64,000 bases of DNA, from assembly GCA_963995525.1 (NCBI GenBank), contig OZ023211.1, positions 56,540,971 through 56,604,970 on the forward strand. The letters run 5' to 3'. This document shows positions 21,075-31,546 of this stretch, one piece after another (position 1 is the stretch's first letter; every line of letters begins with the position of its first letter). Position numbers and translations under genes: made by a program. The notes under the pieces were generated by a model, which saw nothing but the letters and a program-made list of their open reading frames with translations, was not told where the DNA came from and did not search any database. The DNA is from Escarpia spicata. Taxonomy: Eukaryota; Annelida; Polychaeta; Sabellida; Siboglinidae.

Positions 21075-21375
21075 TATATAGCACAGTATCCAGTCCCCAG
21101 GACTGCTCAAAGCGCTTTACTCCCTGGCAGAACTGTTCAATCGAACACCATCTCGACTTCTCTTCAACCACACTGCAATTAATGCGTGAAGACTATTCGT
21201 GAACAAATATCCACCACTGTCTATAGCCAGGTACTCATTCATACAGCTGAGTGAACTGAAGCAATGTAGAGTAAACGAACTTGCCTAAGGTTCGACACCG
21301 CCGCACAGGATTCGAACCCGCGTTCTCTCAATTGAGAGTCCGGAGCTCTTACCGCTGTGCTACTGCACTCCACTT
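21075..21375 (-). repeat. tRNA-derived SINE, near full length
   Basis: On the minus strand, from 21374: box A TAGCACAGCGG (21352-21362) and box B GGTTCGAATCC (21308-21318), followed by a body ending near 21080 with AAAGCGCTTTGAGCAGTCC. The body is shared with 19785-20045. The head resembles a tRNA, but the flanking acceptor stems do not pair, so it is a SINE and not a tRNA gene. Confidence 0.85.
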
Positions 21376-22122
21376 TATGCAACTGCTTCTTGAAAAACTA
21401 ACATTATTATGCTTTAAAGTGCACATCTGAGGCAATCACATGACCCCACTGTTTAACACATCTGTGTAACACATCATACAGTATTACATAACATACATGT
21501 ATATGTATTTCATTTATATATTTGATGTGCCAAGCATAATGAATTGTACTTTATCAGATTAACCAATCTTCTGTGATGTTAACAACTACTTTGACAAATT
21601 AATAATCATAGATTTGTTATTTAAATTTCCACATAACACTTGTGACATTATTTTGAAAACACACAATAATCATTCTTAACATGCAACCAAACTGTTGTGA
21701 AAACGGACAAACATTGTTATTATGGTAATCACTATGACATGTTTGGCTACTCTTCCACAAATTTGCTCCCCTTGAGAGCTTGCTAGATCTCACCTTGTAT
21801 ACTGTATATGTAACTTTCAGTCATTCGGACTAGGAATGTCCAAGAGAGTTAACTATTTGATGGCGGAAAGTTAACAGCCACATGAAGTTTATTTAGCAAA
21901 GCATTGCATTTCAGTATACCACAAACCTTCAGACGCACCATAGCCAATTTTGTAGACATCCTCCATTTGCAAAACACATTTTATGACAGCTAGTGATTTG
22001 AAATAGCATTACTTTGTGCAGTGTTTCAGAATTTCATCAAAATGGCATATTAACTACACGTACACCAGCCATGGCCAGTAAACTTTCAAGTGGACAAAAT
22101 ACGTTGACGTGTCCCAGCCATT
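21376..22122 (-). other. LRP11-like 3' UTR and intergenic spacer
   Basis: Contains a minus-strand AATAAA at 21888-21893, about 230 bases past the stop. Tail-to-tail with PCMT. No other gene seen. Confidence 0.5.
21888..21893 (-). terminator. candidate poly(A) signal of the LRP11-like gene
   Basis: TTTATT on the plus strand, that is AATAAA on the gene strand, 230 bases downstream of the stop codon. Confidence 0.45.
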
Positions 22123-22547
22123 TCAAAGATACATTCCGTTGATTAGGTAATCTGCCTCATTGGAATTCATGGGGCGGCCACGACGCAGTTTCCGCTTCAT
22201 ATTACGCAGTCGACAGCCAACAAAAAGAAGGAGAATGGCGGTGACGGCAAGACCAAGGCCAAGAGCAACGACTGCTCCCCGGTCCGACTTCGCTTCGTGG
22301 TGCACTATGGCTGATCCGATGACTTCTTTGTTGATGATGACGACTTCCTCTCTGTTCTCAACCACCTCAGAGCCGAGGCTACCAGTTGTCTTGTGGGGTT
22401 CAGGTTGGACGTTGATGTCAGTGATGTTTTTACTGTGCATGATCTTCTTGTTGCCGCTGGTTGATGAAGTGTCATTCTTGCCGAGTCCCGGTAGTTGTGC
22501 TTTACCTGCCGAGTCACTGACCATCTTCGCTGGTTCCACCGTGACAG
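22123..22547 (-). CDS. LRP11: LRP11-like exon 8 (stalk, transmembrane, cytoplasmic tail)
   Basis: Acceptor CCTTTCAG, phase 1 start, 141 codons and TGA. The transmembrane segment is AVVALGLGLAVTAILLLFVG, followed by basic RLRNMKRKLRRGRP and the terminal EADYLINGMYL. Confidence 0.93.
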
Positions 22548-25500
22548 CTGAAAGGAACAAGAGATGAGATCATGTACACAAGAGGACAAGAGATGAGATC
22601 ATGTACACAAGAGGACAAGAGATGAGATCATGTACACAAGAGGACAAGAGATGAGATCATGTACACAAGAGGACAAGAGATGAGATCACATACACAAGAG
22701 ATGAAACCATGTACACAACAAGATATAAGATCATGTACGCAAGAGGACAAGAAATGAGATTACATACACTAGAGGCAGACAAGAGCCACACTAACTCCCA
22801 GTGATCCCACAGGTCAAACTCAGAATCATATGTTCCCCACAGGTCATACACAGGGTCACTTGCACCCCACAGGTCATAAACAGGGTCACTTACGCCCCAC
22901 ACTTCACATGTTCCTCATAGGCCATACTCAGGGTCATGTGTTCCCCATACTGCCAAATACTCCCACAGTTCATACTCTGGGAGAAATACTCCCCACAGTT
23001 CATACTCAGAGTTAAATACCGACATATGCAAATTTGATATTAAAATCCAAAATATTTATATTTAGTTACGTAGAATACAGACTGAAAAGTACAAACCTTT
23101 CACTGGTGGCACTGTGGATTTGTCACCTACTGGCAGTGGTAATATCTTTGTTTTGATGGGCGCCTCACCCCCTGAAACATAAATGTTTGTAAAATAACAG
23201 TGTCTGTGTCACAAGTGTGTGCGCGTGTGGTCGAGTTTGTAAAACAGTAGCAAAATAAGTGTCCAAGCAAATGATTAATTTGGAAAATAAATGACACCAT
23301 GGATTGTGACTGAAAACCTAATTTATGCACAGAAAAAAGATCAAATGCATCCGATACAGGTAGGCGTCACCAGAAAATAATAAAAATGACAGTGCCATGA
23401 AATGTCTGCTATTTTACAACTAGCATTTACCACTCACCATTTTTGTGTTCATCTATCAGCTTGTCACCATCTTTTAGGGCTGCAAATTTTGAAAGAAAAT
23501 ATAAACAAAACATTACGAGAAAGCAAGGCTACAAATAAACAGTTACACTTGAGCCACACTACATATAAAAACAACACATAATACAAATTTTGTCGACATA
23601 TATAATATATAATACTGTATAGAGGTGGCACAATGTTCAATAATAAGGATGTTGAATTCTGTGAGCGCAGGAAGCAGAACTCATTGAAAGGGAACTTACA
23701 TACAAGGATTATTTTAGTTGATCAAAATAATGTGAAAAATCACATAGTGGATGTTTAGTGTTTAGACTAGTGTATATTATTGGTAATATAAGAATAACTA
23801 TCATCAATAACGTGTCATACATATATGATGATACAGTTCATAGGTCAGATGTAAGACAGTTCATTGGCATGTACAGTGAAATGAAGGAACTACAAGAATA
23901 TACATAAATTATATTATAAAAGTATATATAAATTAAATAAAAATGTATTAAATAAAAATGGAATATAATAAAATTATATATTTCTATTAAAAGGATGGAA
24001 TGAACTTAAAGTAACTTTAAGAAGAATAAATATTATACTAGTTCATTTGTAGTGAACATCCAATTATAAAAACAAAAAAAATTAACATGATCATAAAAAC
24101 AAACTCAACATAAATGTATAATAAATAATTAATATAAGTACACAATTTCAGATTTTGTGTGCAAGATAAATATATTCTTACAATTACTATATTGTGAATT
24201 GATAGAACTGGGTCATGAAGACTCCAAACAAGACCAGGCTTCAGCAAAGAAATGCAGCTATCTAAACACAAATGATTCAAGAATGTGTGCACAGCGATTG
24301 TCAAAGGTGCAGTTAAGGACCCAAGCAAAACTAGTCATTTCAAACAGAACAACAACACTGAAAAGACAATCAACATCAATCTTCTACCAAGTCCTACGCC
24401 AAAGAAACCCATAAGACAAACAAATAAAATATACTAAAATGACACAGCTATAACAGAATACAGTCATGCCAAAGTAAGCGCAAAAGTCAGTTGCACTCAT
24501 TCACGAGGTACCTGTCTCCGGTGCATAATAGTCAAACACCTCATGGTGCCTGTAGGGCAGAAACAGGCCTGGCCCATCGTCGTTGTTATAGTAACCCTTC
24601 CTGCCGTTGTTGTCATAGTAACTGTCGTAGTCGCCATGGCCCTCCTGGTCGGGGTTCCTGGGGTAATAATAACCTGCCTTGTTCCTGTCATTACCCATTG
24701 CTGGTCCACCACCTGGATGCACGTCGCCTGTATAGTGTCCAGTCTTGTGCCAGGGTCCCCTGTCACCCCCAATGATGTAACCTTTGTCAAACCCACTTCC
24801 TGGAGTACGCAACGGGCCGTCACCACCGCTAGGACGGTGAACTTTGTAATATCGGTAGTTGTAATCTGCCGGGTCGCTGGAGATACCACCATCGTCTGTT
24901 GGTTTGTCCACCTCGTGGTTGACGAAATCCCCACCACGACCGTACCCCCCAGAGTCTAGTCGGTCAACAGCTTTAGAGCGATAGCTGTCTGGCACCCGGT
25001 TCCTGGAAGAAGGGGTCCAACGCCCTGTAGACTGAGGGTCATTACCATCAACAACAGGCTCATATTTACGCATCATGTTACCTCGCATGGTCCCATCCAT
25101 AAGTTCCGGTCCTGTCCCGGCTAACGGGTCCTGTCCGTCGATCCCTCGGTGTCTGCTCGCGTCGAAGCGGATATGTCCCTTGTCTTCCTTCGTCCTACCT
25201 TGCCCCGAGCTCATGTGTCCCTCGGATGACTCTCCGTTCCAAACAGGTCTGCTCCCATCTATCCCACTACGGGTGTGATCCCCGGTGCTTTCCACCCTCA
25301 CATCTCCTTTGGAAGTCCCCCCAGCATGTGTTTCACCCACATGTGACAACACGCCCTCGTCTCCCTCTCCCTTCCCCTGTCTCACTGGGGATTTAACCCG
25401 TATTTTGGGGTAGTCCTGATGCATCGCACCCCCTCCACTGCCAACTATAGCCGGGGTATCATGATGAAGGTCTTCTGTACCCTGTTGGGTTTCCCCAGAA

Positions 25501-28500
25501 GTGTGAGTGGGCAGGTTGGGGGGCTGAAGTAGTTGTTTGATCTCCTGCTCATGCTGGAGCTGCTGTAGACTGGTGAATGTCTTGCTGCCTGCTGTGTCAA
25601 TGTGAGTTACCTGGTCAGGCGACGCGTGGCGCGCTCCTTCAGTGCAGCAGGAAAAGTAGAACATGCACGCCCGGTTAGCACAAACTATGTTACGTTTTAG
25701 CCATCTACTGGGATGTGCGCGGCATATCACATCATACAGTAGTGGTCATATTAAAACGTGCACAGTCTTGATATATAATATATAACCATAATCAGTGATG
25801 CTATGCTAGGGATCTGGGATCAGTTAATTCACTCTGGATATCAAATAAACAACAAGCAAAATAATGAGTTAATTGACCTATCCATCATAAGACCTATTGC
25901 CAACGAATTCCGTCAAGCCATCAAAAATGGATGCCGAACACATTTGATACATTCTGCCTTATTTTCTGTTGAAAGTCAATACGACAAAAACATAAGGCAA
26001 AGTTGTTTAAGTGAGAACTATATGTGGCGATGTTAGGTCTTGAAGATGCCATGTCACCCTAGTAATGCAATGCACATATGAAATTACTTTTATCAACTTA
26101 GAAACTTTCATTTTTCATATCCAAGAATCATGTTAAATTACCTGGTAGAGGCTTTCGTTGACGTGTCACGCCGACTTCATCGTGTATGATGATGTCATTC
26201 AGCGTCATAGGTACTGATGAAGTCGGCGTGACACGTCAACGAAAGCCTCTACCAGGTAATTTAACATGATTCTTGGATATGAAAAATGAAAGTTTCTAAT
26301 TAGAAAACGAACTATCCTGAAGAATGTTCAGTAATACTTTTATCAACATTGCTGACAAAGCAGAGCTTGACATGCATAATTTTGATTATGACACAGGCAA
26401 ACTGGATGAACTGGATCCATCAGTTAAGTAGCAATTATTCAAGTTATCACATGTGCATACCTTGTGTGAATGATACTACAGGCAGTGAGTAGGACTATGA
26501 GAGTACAATTAGTCAGATGGTACTTGTTTACATTACAAAGAAACTGTCATCAATGGTCTACACAAAGTCACAAAATATAAGTTAAATAACAATATACTGC
26601 GATTTTCTGTTACCACTGAATTCCCTTATTGCCAAAATAATGGCAAACAGAAAACTGCATGAATATTCTGAGAAATTCACCTGCAGGACAATTGAGCTCA
26701 TCAGAACCGTCCAAGCACTGTGCAATGCCATCGCACTTGTCGTAAACTGCAATGCATTGTGGGTAGACTAATGGCCGACCCACGTTAGCGCACTCAAACT
26801 CAAAGCGATCACATTCCTTTCCTGTGTAAGGCAATGACAACAAGTTAGGAACGAACTGATGTTGCTCCAAATAACAGCTGACCCAAAACACCAGATTGCA
26901 TCAGTGTTGAGTCTCTTACTGCCACTCCCATCAAAGTGATAACATCCAGCCGGAATAAGCCTAGGTTACTCGGATCAGCTAATTGTTACTAAATAAAAAT
27001 ATATACAACATTTTACACCCGCAAATTAAACTATCTTCAAGGAGTGATTAATAGAAATGGCCAGTTGGGCAGTATACTTGCTGAACAAGTAAGCAAATTA
27101 GTAATGTTCACACTGTCAAATGCCTGACCCCTGGTTATGAACTTAGGATTCAGACTGATGCCCACTGAGAATGTTTTTTGTTGGTGTTTACAGATTTGTT
27201 CTGTTTCTCAATCCCCACTTATGATATCCCTTGGCAGGGGAATTAGATACCAAAGTTTATAAATTCCTCACTGACAGAAATTAGTCATGGTCTCATGGTT
27301 AATAATTTCTCTTTCTTTGTATTTCAGTCACATTTCCCTTATTTTGCTTCGATTATAAAACCTATAAGATGTAACGGACGAAAAAAAGAAAATTTGACAG
27401 TGAATTACAAAATAAGATAAATTAATCTCAGCAGCCATGTTAATAATAGTAATAATAAACTTCTTTTGCTTCTAAATCCTCGGAAACCAAGCTCAGCGGC
27501 ACATCAATTCAAAAGGGTTAGTCAATATCAGAATCGATAAGCCATGTTAAAGTCATCAACAGATGGATCAATAAGTCAGGGAGCTAAGGTGGAAACGCAA
27601 GGTTATAAAGGTAAGTTTTTTAAATGATGGCAAAATTGTATATTTTCACCTGATCTAACACCAAGAGGGAGCATATTCCAGAGGGTTGGCGAAGCAACAG
27701 AAAATGCCCTAGTTCCAATATTGGTATTGACTCTAGAAACAAAAAGTAAATCGAAGATCGAAGCTGGATAAGCTTTTTTAAAGGAGTAAGCAATGACTAG
27801 GCCGATTGCTTACATGAAAGTGCCTGATAGGTAATGGTACAGATCTTAAAAATAATACAATATTGTACAGGAAGCCAGTTTTCAGAAGAGGCACTGAGTG
27901 AGAAAACCGTGGAGACTGAGTGACAACCCTAGCTAAACAATTCTGATACGTGTTGTAACCTAGTGATATCCGTAAGGGCAATATTGTGAAAAAGGGAATT
28001 ACAGCAGTCAAGACTACTAGTAACAAGTGCAGTTACAATAGTTTTTGCAACAGAGAGAAAAATAACAATGAATACATCATAAATCACAAATATGATAATA
28101 ATAGTCTGTTTTATCAGCATTTAACTTTAATCTACTCTCAGTCGTCCAAACGAAAATTTCATTGTAAACGACAATTTCTGAGCTGATAGAGCTTAGTAGT
28201 GTTGTGCAGCAATGGCCCAAGAATAGAACCCTGGGGAACACCACATAAAGTATAATGTGTGTATTGTCTGTCTGTGTTAGTAAGCACAAGCTGAAAGCAT
28301 CACAAGCGTGGTTAGTGGTGTGAGGCGATGTGTGTACTTACTGCATGCCCCGTCCTGTGGGTGGTAGCCCTCCTTACACACGCAGAAGCCGGTCAAACAC
28401 TCGGTGTAGCGGTCAGCGCACTCCCCCAGCATTGGCCCACACTTCTCAAACAGTGCCACTGGAAAAACATGGAAAACACTGTTTTTTTTTCTTCTCACAC

Positions 28501-30605
28501 ATGTAGATCGATATCGTGATATCACATCCCAATGATGAGTGTCATTTCTTATCAACTGCTTTATAAAGTTTACATAGTTAACAGCTACCCTTCAATCACG
28601 CAAACAAGTAAAATAATACAAAATTACTAACATATCTAAGTGAGTTTTCAATTATACTTGTTCAAGTTTGACATTCTGCTTTAAAACATTTTCTGGATGA
28701 TAAACCACAAGGAGGACTGAAAATGTGTTCTTGTATGCCTGCACATCTGCATTCACTCTAACATATTTAATTTTGCAATTTTTTTAAATGACTGTTTTTA
28801 ATTTACTGTGTTTGCCCAGCCAATTTGGCAAATGCCTTTAATTTTGTTTAGCCAAATTAAATATGTTAATCATTAGCTAAATGGTTAGCATGAGCCAGTA
28901 AATCCATGAACCAAACTTGTATTAATAATAGTTTACTCTCGTGACTATACCTTGCACTTTGCCAATCTTTGGTTCTGTTTGAGTTGTTGTTGTCGTTGTT
29001 GTACTTGTGGTAGTAGTCGTTGGGGAACTTGTAGACACTGATGTTGTAGCTGTGGTAGTCGTTGTAGTAGTTGTGGAGTCTGAAGTGATAGATGCCGATA
29101 GGTTGGCCAGGTCAGACTCATGTTTCTTCTGTTGGCCAAGGCCAGTCTTGCGAAGTGGTAGACCCATGGTCAGATAGTCAGGGTGGCTTGAGAACTCACA
29201 TACACTTGGAGCACCGCAGTTGAATAGGTAACATGAGAAGGACTTCTGCAATACAGGTATAAAATACAGCTGTAAAAAACTAGGTTGTGTCACTGGTCCA
29301 TATTTATTCTGGCGAATATGGACCACCTGTTTGTCATAATGAACAAATACAGGGTTCGAAATAGTGGTAGCCCGTGGTTACCATAATTGCCTCTTGCTAC
29401 CAAGCTTGGAGACACCAGTAGCCAGGTGGTCTTCTGCAAAATCTAGGACAATGATGGCCTAATTGTCAGTGGGAGCACTCAACCCAGTGCCTGAGAAAAG
29501 AAAGCTCACTTGCTTCCCAGTCACTTGCAACAATTATAACCAATTAACCACTTCAAAGATATAATTGTTGTGCCTTGGACTTCAACCCTGTGATGTCCTT
29601 CCATGCCACCTACTGGGCATATGATTGGCTAATGTAATAAACTGTGTTATTGACAGGCAGCTTAGAACAATGTTGCAGTTGGGTTATCTGCACTTCCCAG
29701 GTACTGAAAGGTCAATTTTTTTAGTATTCCAGTTGTACTAAATATAGGAAACAAAGTGTGTTTTAACGCTTTTAGCAGTGCGACACTATTGCCACACTTG
29801 CCAGTTAAATCAAACAATAAACAGTGTGTACTTCACATGAATCTACTTTAAAAAAAATATGTGGAATAGGTGGGCCAAGATCGATGGACCCCATGTGAGT
29901 TTGCGAAACACATTAACCATTACACAATTTTAATTGTACATTAAAATTATGATTATTTCATTAAGATACATGTAACATTTCAAAGTTTTTAAGTCTTTGA
30001 ATGCTAGATGTGAAGGGACAATCTCGTATTTCATTAGTAATAATATTATTAATGTAAATGATATGTTGACCTGGGCTGTGATGTCACAATGTCAATGACT
30101 CTGGTTTGGGAATTTTTTGCTAGCACATATCTGCGGGCTACCACATATTTCAACCAGGTAGCCCTGCTTACAAATACAAAGAGCTGTGTAGTAGTGTTTG
30201 CAAATTGTATGCAGGATTATTGTTATTCCCGTTAGTATTAGTAATTATAATGTTTATTACCTTGTTGTGGAACACGGCGATGTTACATTGGACGTTCGTA
30301 AAACACAACTTGGCGCACTCCTCTCTGCTTTCAACAACCGAGTTGTTCAGAAACTTTGCACCTCGCTTGATCGAGCTGGTCGTCTTTATTATCGTTTCGT
30401 TTTGCAATGAAAACTTGCTCATATCAACATCCTGCAGTCCATCCACCTTATCGCCATAATCATGCAGTCTCTTTTTTATTTCGTCGTACAATCTCTTCGC
30501 CAGTACGGCCACTTCGGCATTGTCGATGCTTTCCTTGGTCGCCGTAACCGTAAACACGGCTACGCACATGATGAAAATATACGTCAGACTGACACGGAGA
30601 TCCAT
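22123..30605 (-). CDS. LRP11: LRP11-like single-pass membrane receptor (MANEC, EGF-like, LDLa)
   Basis: Eight exons (30605-30261, 29245-28951, 28458-28342, 26821-26681, 25636-24512, 23479-23438, 23171-23097, 22547-22123) total 2565 nt: 854 codons and TGA, with every junction in phase and GT-AG. Residues 1-22 are a signal peptide (MDLRVSLTYIFIMCVAVFTV). Next come a MANEC domain with CAKLCFTNVQCNIAVF and SCYLFNCG, a Thr-rich mucin-like stretch, an EGF-like domain with six cysteines, an LDLa domain (KCDGIAQCLDGSDELNC), and 375 residues rich in Gly, Asp and Tyr (about 300-674). A transmembrane helix (about 804-827) and a 27-residue basic tail ending DYLINGMYL complete it. Assignment to LRP11 rests on MANEC plus LDLa, the C-terminal tail as I recall it, and position beside PCMT1. 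Vertebrate LRP11 has a PKD domain, not seen here. Ligand and function are unknown. Confidence 0.88.
22561..22790 (-). repeat. 29-bp minisatellite next to the exon 8 acceptor
   Basis: About seven copies of a unit reading GAGATGAGATCATGTACACA on the plus strand, plus nine more bases. Starts at 22561, 22590, 22619 and 22648, and decays to the right. Its gene-strand side is pyrimidine-rich and abuts the acceptor within 15 bases. Confidence 0.93.
22797..23015. repeat. about 30-bp degenerate minisatellite
   Basis: About seven degenerate copies built around CCCACAGGTCATA-ACAGGGT-ACTT. It adjoins the 29-bp array, and both lie in LRP11-like intron 7. Confidence 0.85.
23097..23171 (-). CDS. LRP11: LRP11-like exon 7 (25 codons)
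   Basis: Encodes GEAPIKTKILPLPVGDKSTV between TGTTTCAG and GTTTGT, phase 1-1. Juxtamembrane linker, also found by splice sites. Confidence 0.78.
23438..23479 (-). CDS. LRP11: LRP11-like exon 6 (14-codon microexon)
   Basis: Encodes LKDGDKLIDEHKN between TTTGCAG and GTGAGT, phase 1-1. Too short for ORF prediction and found by splice sites and phase. Confidence 0.78.
23480..24511. other. LRP11-like intron 5
   Basis: AT-rich, with stretches of nearly pure A/T at 23890-24150. No gene or bounded repeat seen. Confidence 0.65.
24512..25636 (-). CDS. LRP11: LRP11-like exon 5 (375-residue low-complexity extracellular region)
   Basis: Phase 1-1 exon with no cysteine after the first codons. It is highly charged, starting SLQQLQHEQEIKQLLQ (possible short coiled coil), then Gly/Asp/Ser-rich, then Tyr-rich near the end (YRYYKVHRP, AGYYYPRNPDQ, GDYDSYYDNNGRKGYY). 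It is GC-richer than its surroundings. No known domain is recognised. The start at 25636 is the only acceptor seen that gives the right phase. Confidence 0.85.
25637..26097. other. LRP11-like intron 4, left part
   Basis: No conserved coding sequence. Ends at the perfect hairpin described separately. Confidence 0.6.
26098..26299. repeat. perfect 84-bp inverted repeat with 34-bp loop
   Basis: Arms 26098-26181 and 26216-26299 are exact reverse complements, from TTAGAAACTTTCA to CCGACTTCATC. The text ATTACTTTTATCAAC just before it has a near copy AATACTTTTATCAAC about 35 bases after it. Probably a young foldback element in LRP11-like intron 4. Confidence 0.95.
26681..26821 (-). CDS. LRP11: LRP11-like exon 4 (LDLa domain)
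   Basis: 47 codons, phase 1-1. It contains the six cysteines of an LDL-receptor class A repeat and the calcium-binding DGSDE near its end. Acceptor TTACACAG, donor GTGAAT. Confidence 0.93.
26822..28341. other. LRP11-like intron 3, with decayed LINE
   Basis: About 1.5 kb. The right half holds LINE remains (see 27778-28290). The left part has no recognisable feature. Confidence 0.6.
27778..28290 (-). pseudogene. decayed LINE reverse-transcriptase fragment (L2/CR1-like)
   Basis: Minus-strand pieces in changing frames: SRLKLNADKTDYYYH, then AKTIVTALVTSSLDCCNSLF and ITRLQHVSELFS, then NCLARVVTQSPRFSHSVPLL. This order matches the region after the catalytic motif of L2/CR1-type LINEs. The catalytic part is gone. 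Confidence 0.75.
28342..28458 (-). CDS. LRP11: LRP11-like exon 3 (EGF-like domain)
   Basis: 39 codons, phase 1-1, with C-GPMLGE-C-ADRYTE-C-LTGF-C-V-C-KEGYHPQDGA-C, the six-cysteine EGF-like spacing with the usual CxC. Donor GTAAGT, acceptor TTTTTCCAG. Confidence 0.9.
28459..28950. other. LRP11-like intron 2
   Basis: AT-rich intron. No feature recognised. Confidence 0.65.
28951..29245 (-). CDS. LRP11: LRP11-like exon 2 (end of MANEC, Thr-rich stalk)
   Basis: Acceptor TATTGCAG, first codons KSFSCYLFNCGAPSVCEF, then a Thr/Ser-rich run of about 40 residues typical of an O-glycosylated stalk. Donor GTATAG. It ends in phase 1, which all later exons keep. Confidence 0.9.
29352..30169. mobile_element. 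818-bp TIR element with 9-bp flanking repeat
   Basis: ACAAATACA flanks both ends (29343-29351 and 30170-30178). The ends carry imperfect inverted text: left GGGTTCGAAATAGTGGTAGCCCG; right, reverse-complemented, contains GAAATATGTGGTAGCCCGC. No transposase frame. The pattern suggests a non-autonomous DNA transposon in LRP11-like intron 1. The 5' arm boundary is uncertain by a few bases. Confidence 0.7.
30261..30605 (-). CDS. LRP11: LRP11-like exon 1 (signal peptide, start of MANEC)
   Basis: 115 codons from ATG at 30605 (MDLRV) to FHNK, donor GTAATA, phase 0. An upstream in-frame ATG (MCEFF...) exists, but MDLRV is the one directly followed by a clean hydrophobic signal sequence. Two potential N-glycosylation sites (NET, NNS) occur before the first MANEC cysteines. 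Confidence 0.88.
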
Positions 30606-31546
30606 TATGACGTTGTACATAAACCAAGACGTGCACAGTGCATGAAACAAATGTGGCACTAGGTCAGAATAAATGAGTGTTATCGCTACATTTCGAGAAA
30701 AAAACTCACACATTCACCAACCTCTCCAAAGCCCTCTTTTCGAACAACATGGCGTCCAGTGACGTATTTATTTACGTTGTCAGGTGTATGCAGCTGATCA
30801 ATCGATAATGTAACCGGTAACGAGAGACTAGCATTTTATGACAGTGACATGTCCGTTTTAATCGAGTGACATGCCTCTCAAACGAGTACTACGCCACTGT
30901 TCAGTACTTTCCTTCGATCTTCGAGTTCTAGTAGAAAACTAGTAGTTGTTGTATATAAAACCGAGCTTGAAATATAACTTAATTTGCTGAATGTAATATT
31001 ATGAATTTATGTTCCTAATTAACCAGGACGATAATAAATTTAGCATGTTTTTCGACTAGTAACCAATCTTTTCTACTCTCCACAACATTCTGAGAATAAT
31101 TATGTTATCTTCATGCACAATACTATAATAACTGGAAGATTTTTCACATTTATTTTACGAAATAATTATTGTTCCAATTTAATTTGCGAAATCCCAATAG
31201 GTGGCATCACTTCTTGGAAGAAAGTCGATGCAACGTGTGCTGTCACCTGGCGGGAATATTTATATAATTTTCAACGCTTTTAGTACAGCATTTTAAGTAC
31301 TGCTCTTGGTCGATCCTTTTTACTGTCTGTCTGCCATGTGAAACATTTTCATATTCTTTGGACAATTCTTAAAAATCTGCTTGATAGCTATCTTTCCTCG
31401 GGAACAATCGCTCGACAACGCGTGGATCTTCGTTGCTGTTACGTCGCGTATGAATACATTCGACTGCCTACAGCTCCTGACGTAGTTCCGGCTGTCAAAA
31501 CATTGGCTCAGTTATCAACTATAATCCGACGCGTGTGGTCGAAGTT
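30606..31546. promoter_or_regulatory. candidate divergent promoter, LRP11-like (-) and PPP1R14 (+)
   Basis: Only 941 bases separate the two start codons, which face away from each other. Visible motifs are ACATGGCGTCC near 30750, GTGACGTA near 30757, a strong TATATAAAA on the plus strand at about 30952-30960, and CCAAT near 31063. The TATA-like site would place a plus-strand start near 30985 and give a 5' leader of about 560 bases. Motif reading only. Confidence 0.5.

Noticed and set aside
21300..21375. Possible tRNA gene on the minus strand
   Set aside because: Box A and box B are present but the acceptor and anticodon stems do not pair, and the body continues into a repeated SINE sequence.
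22160..22567. Plus-strand frames opposite LRP11-like exons 5 and 8 (also 24543-24959)
   Set aside because: Antisense shadows of real exons with no domain content of their own.
26098..26299. microRNA precursor
   Set aside because: 84-bp perfect arms are far longer and more exact than animal pre-miRNA stems. A foldback element is the simpler reading.
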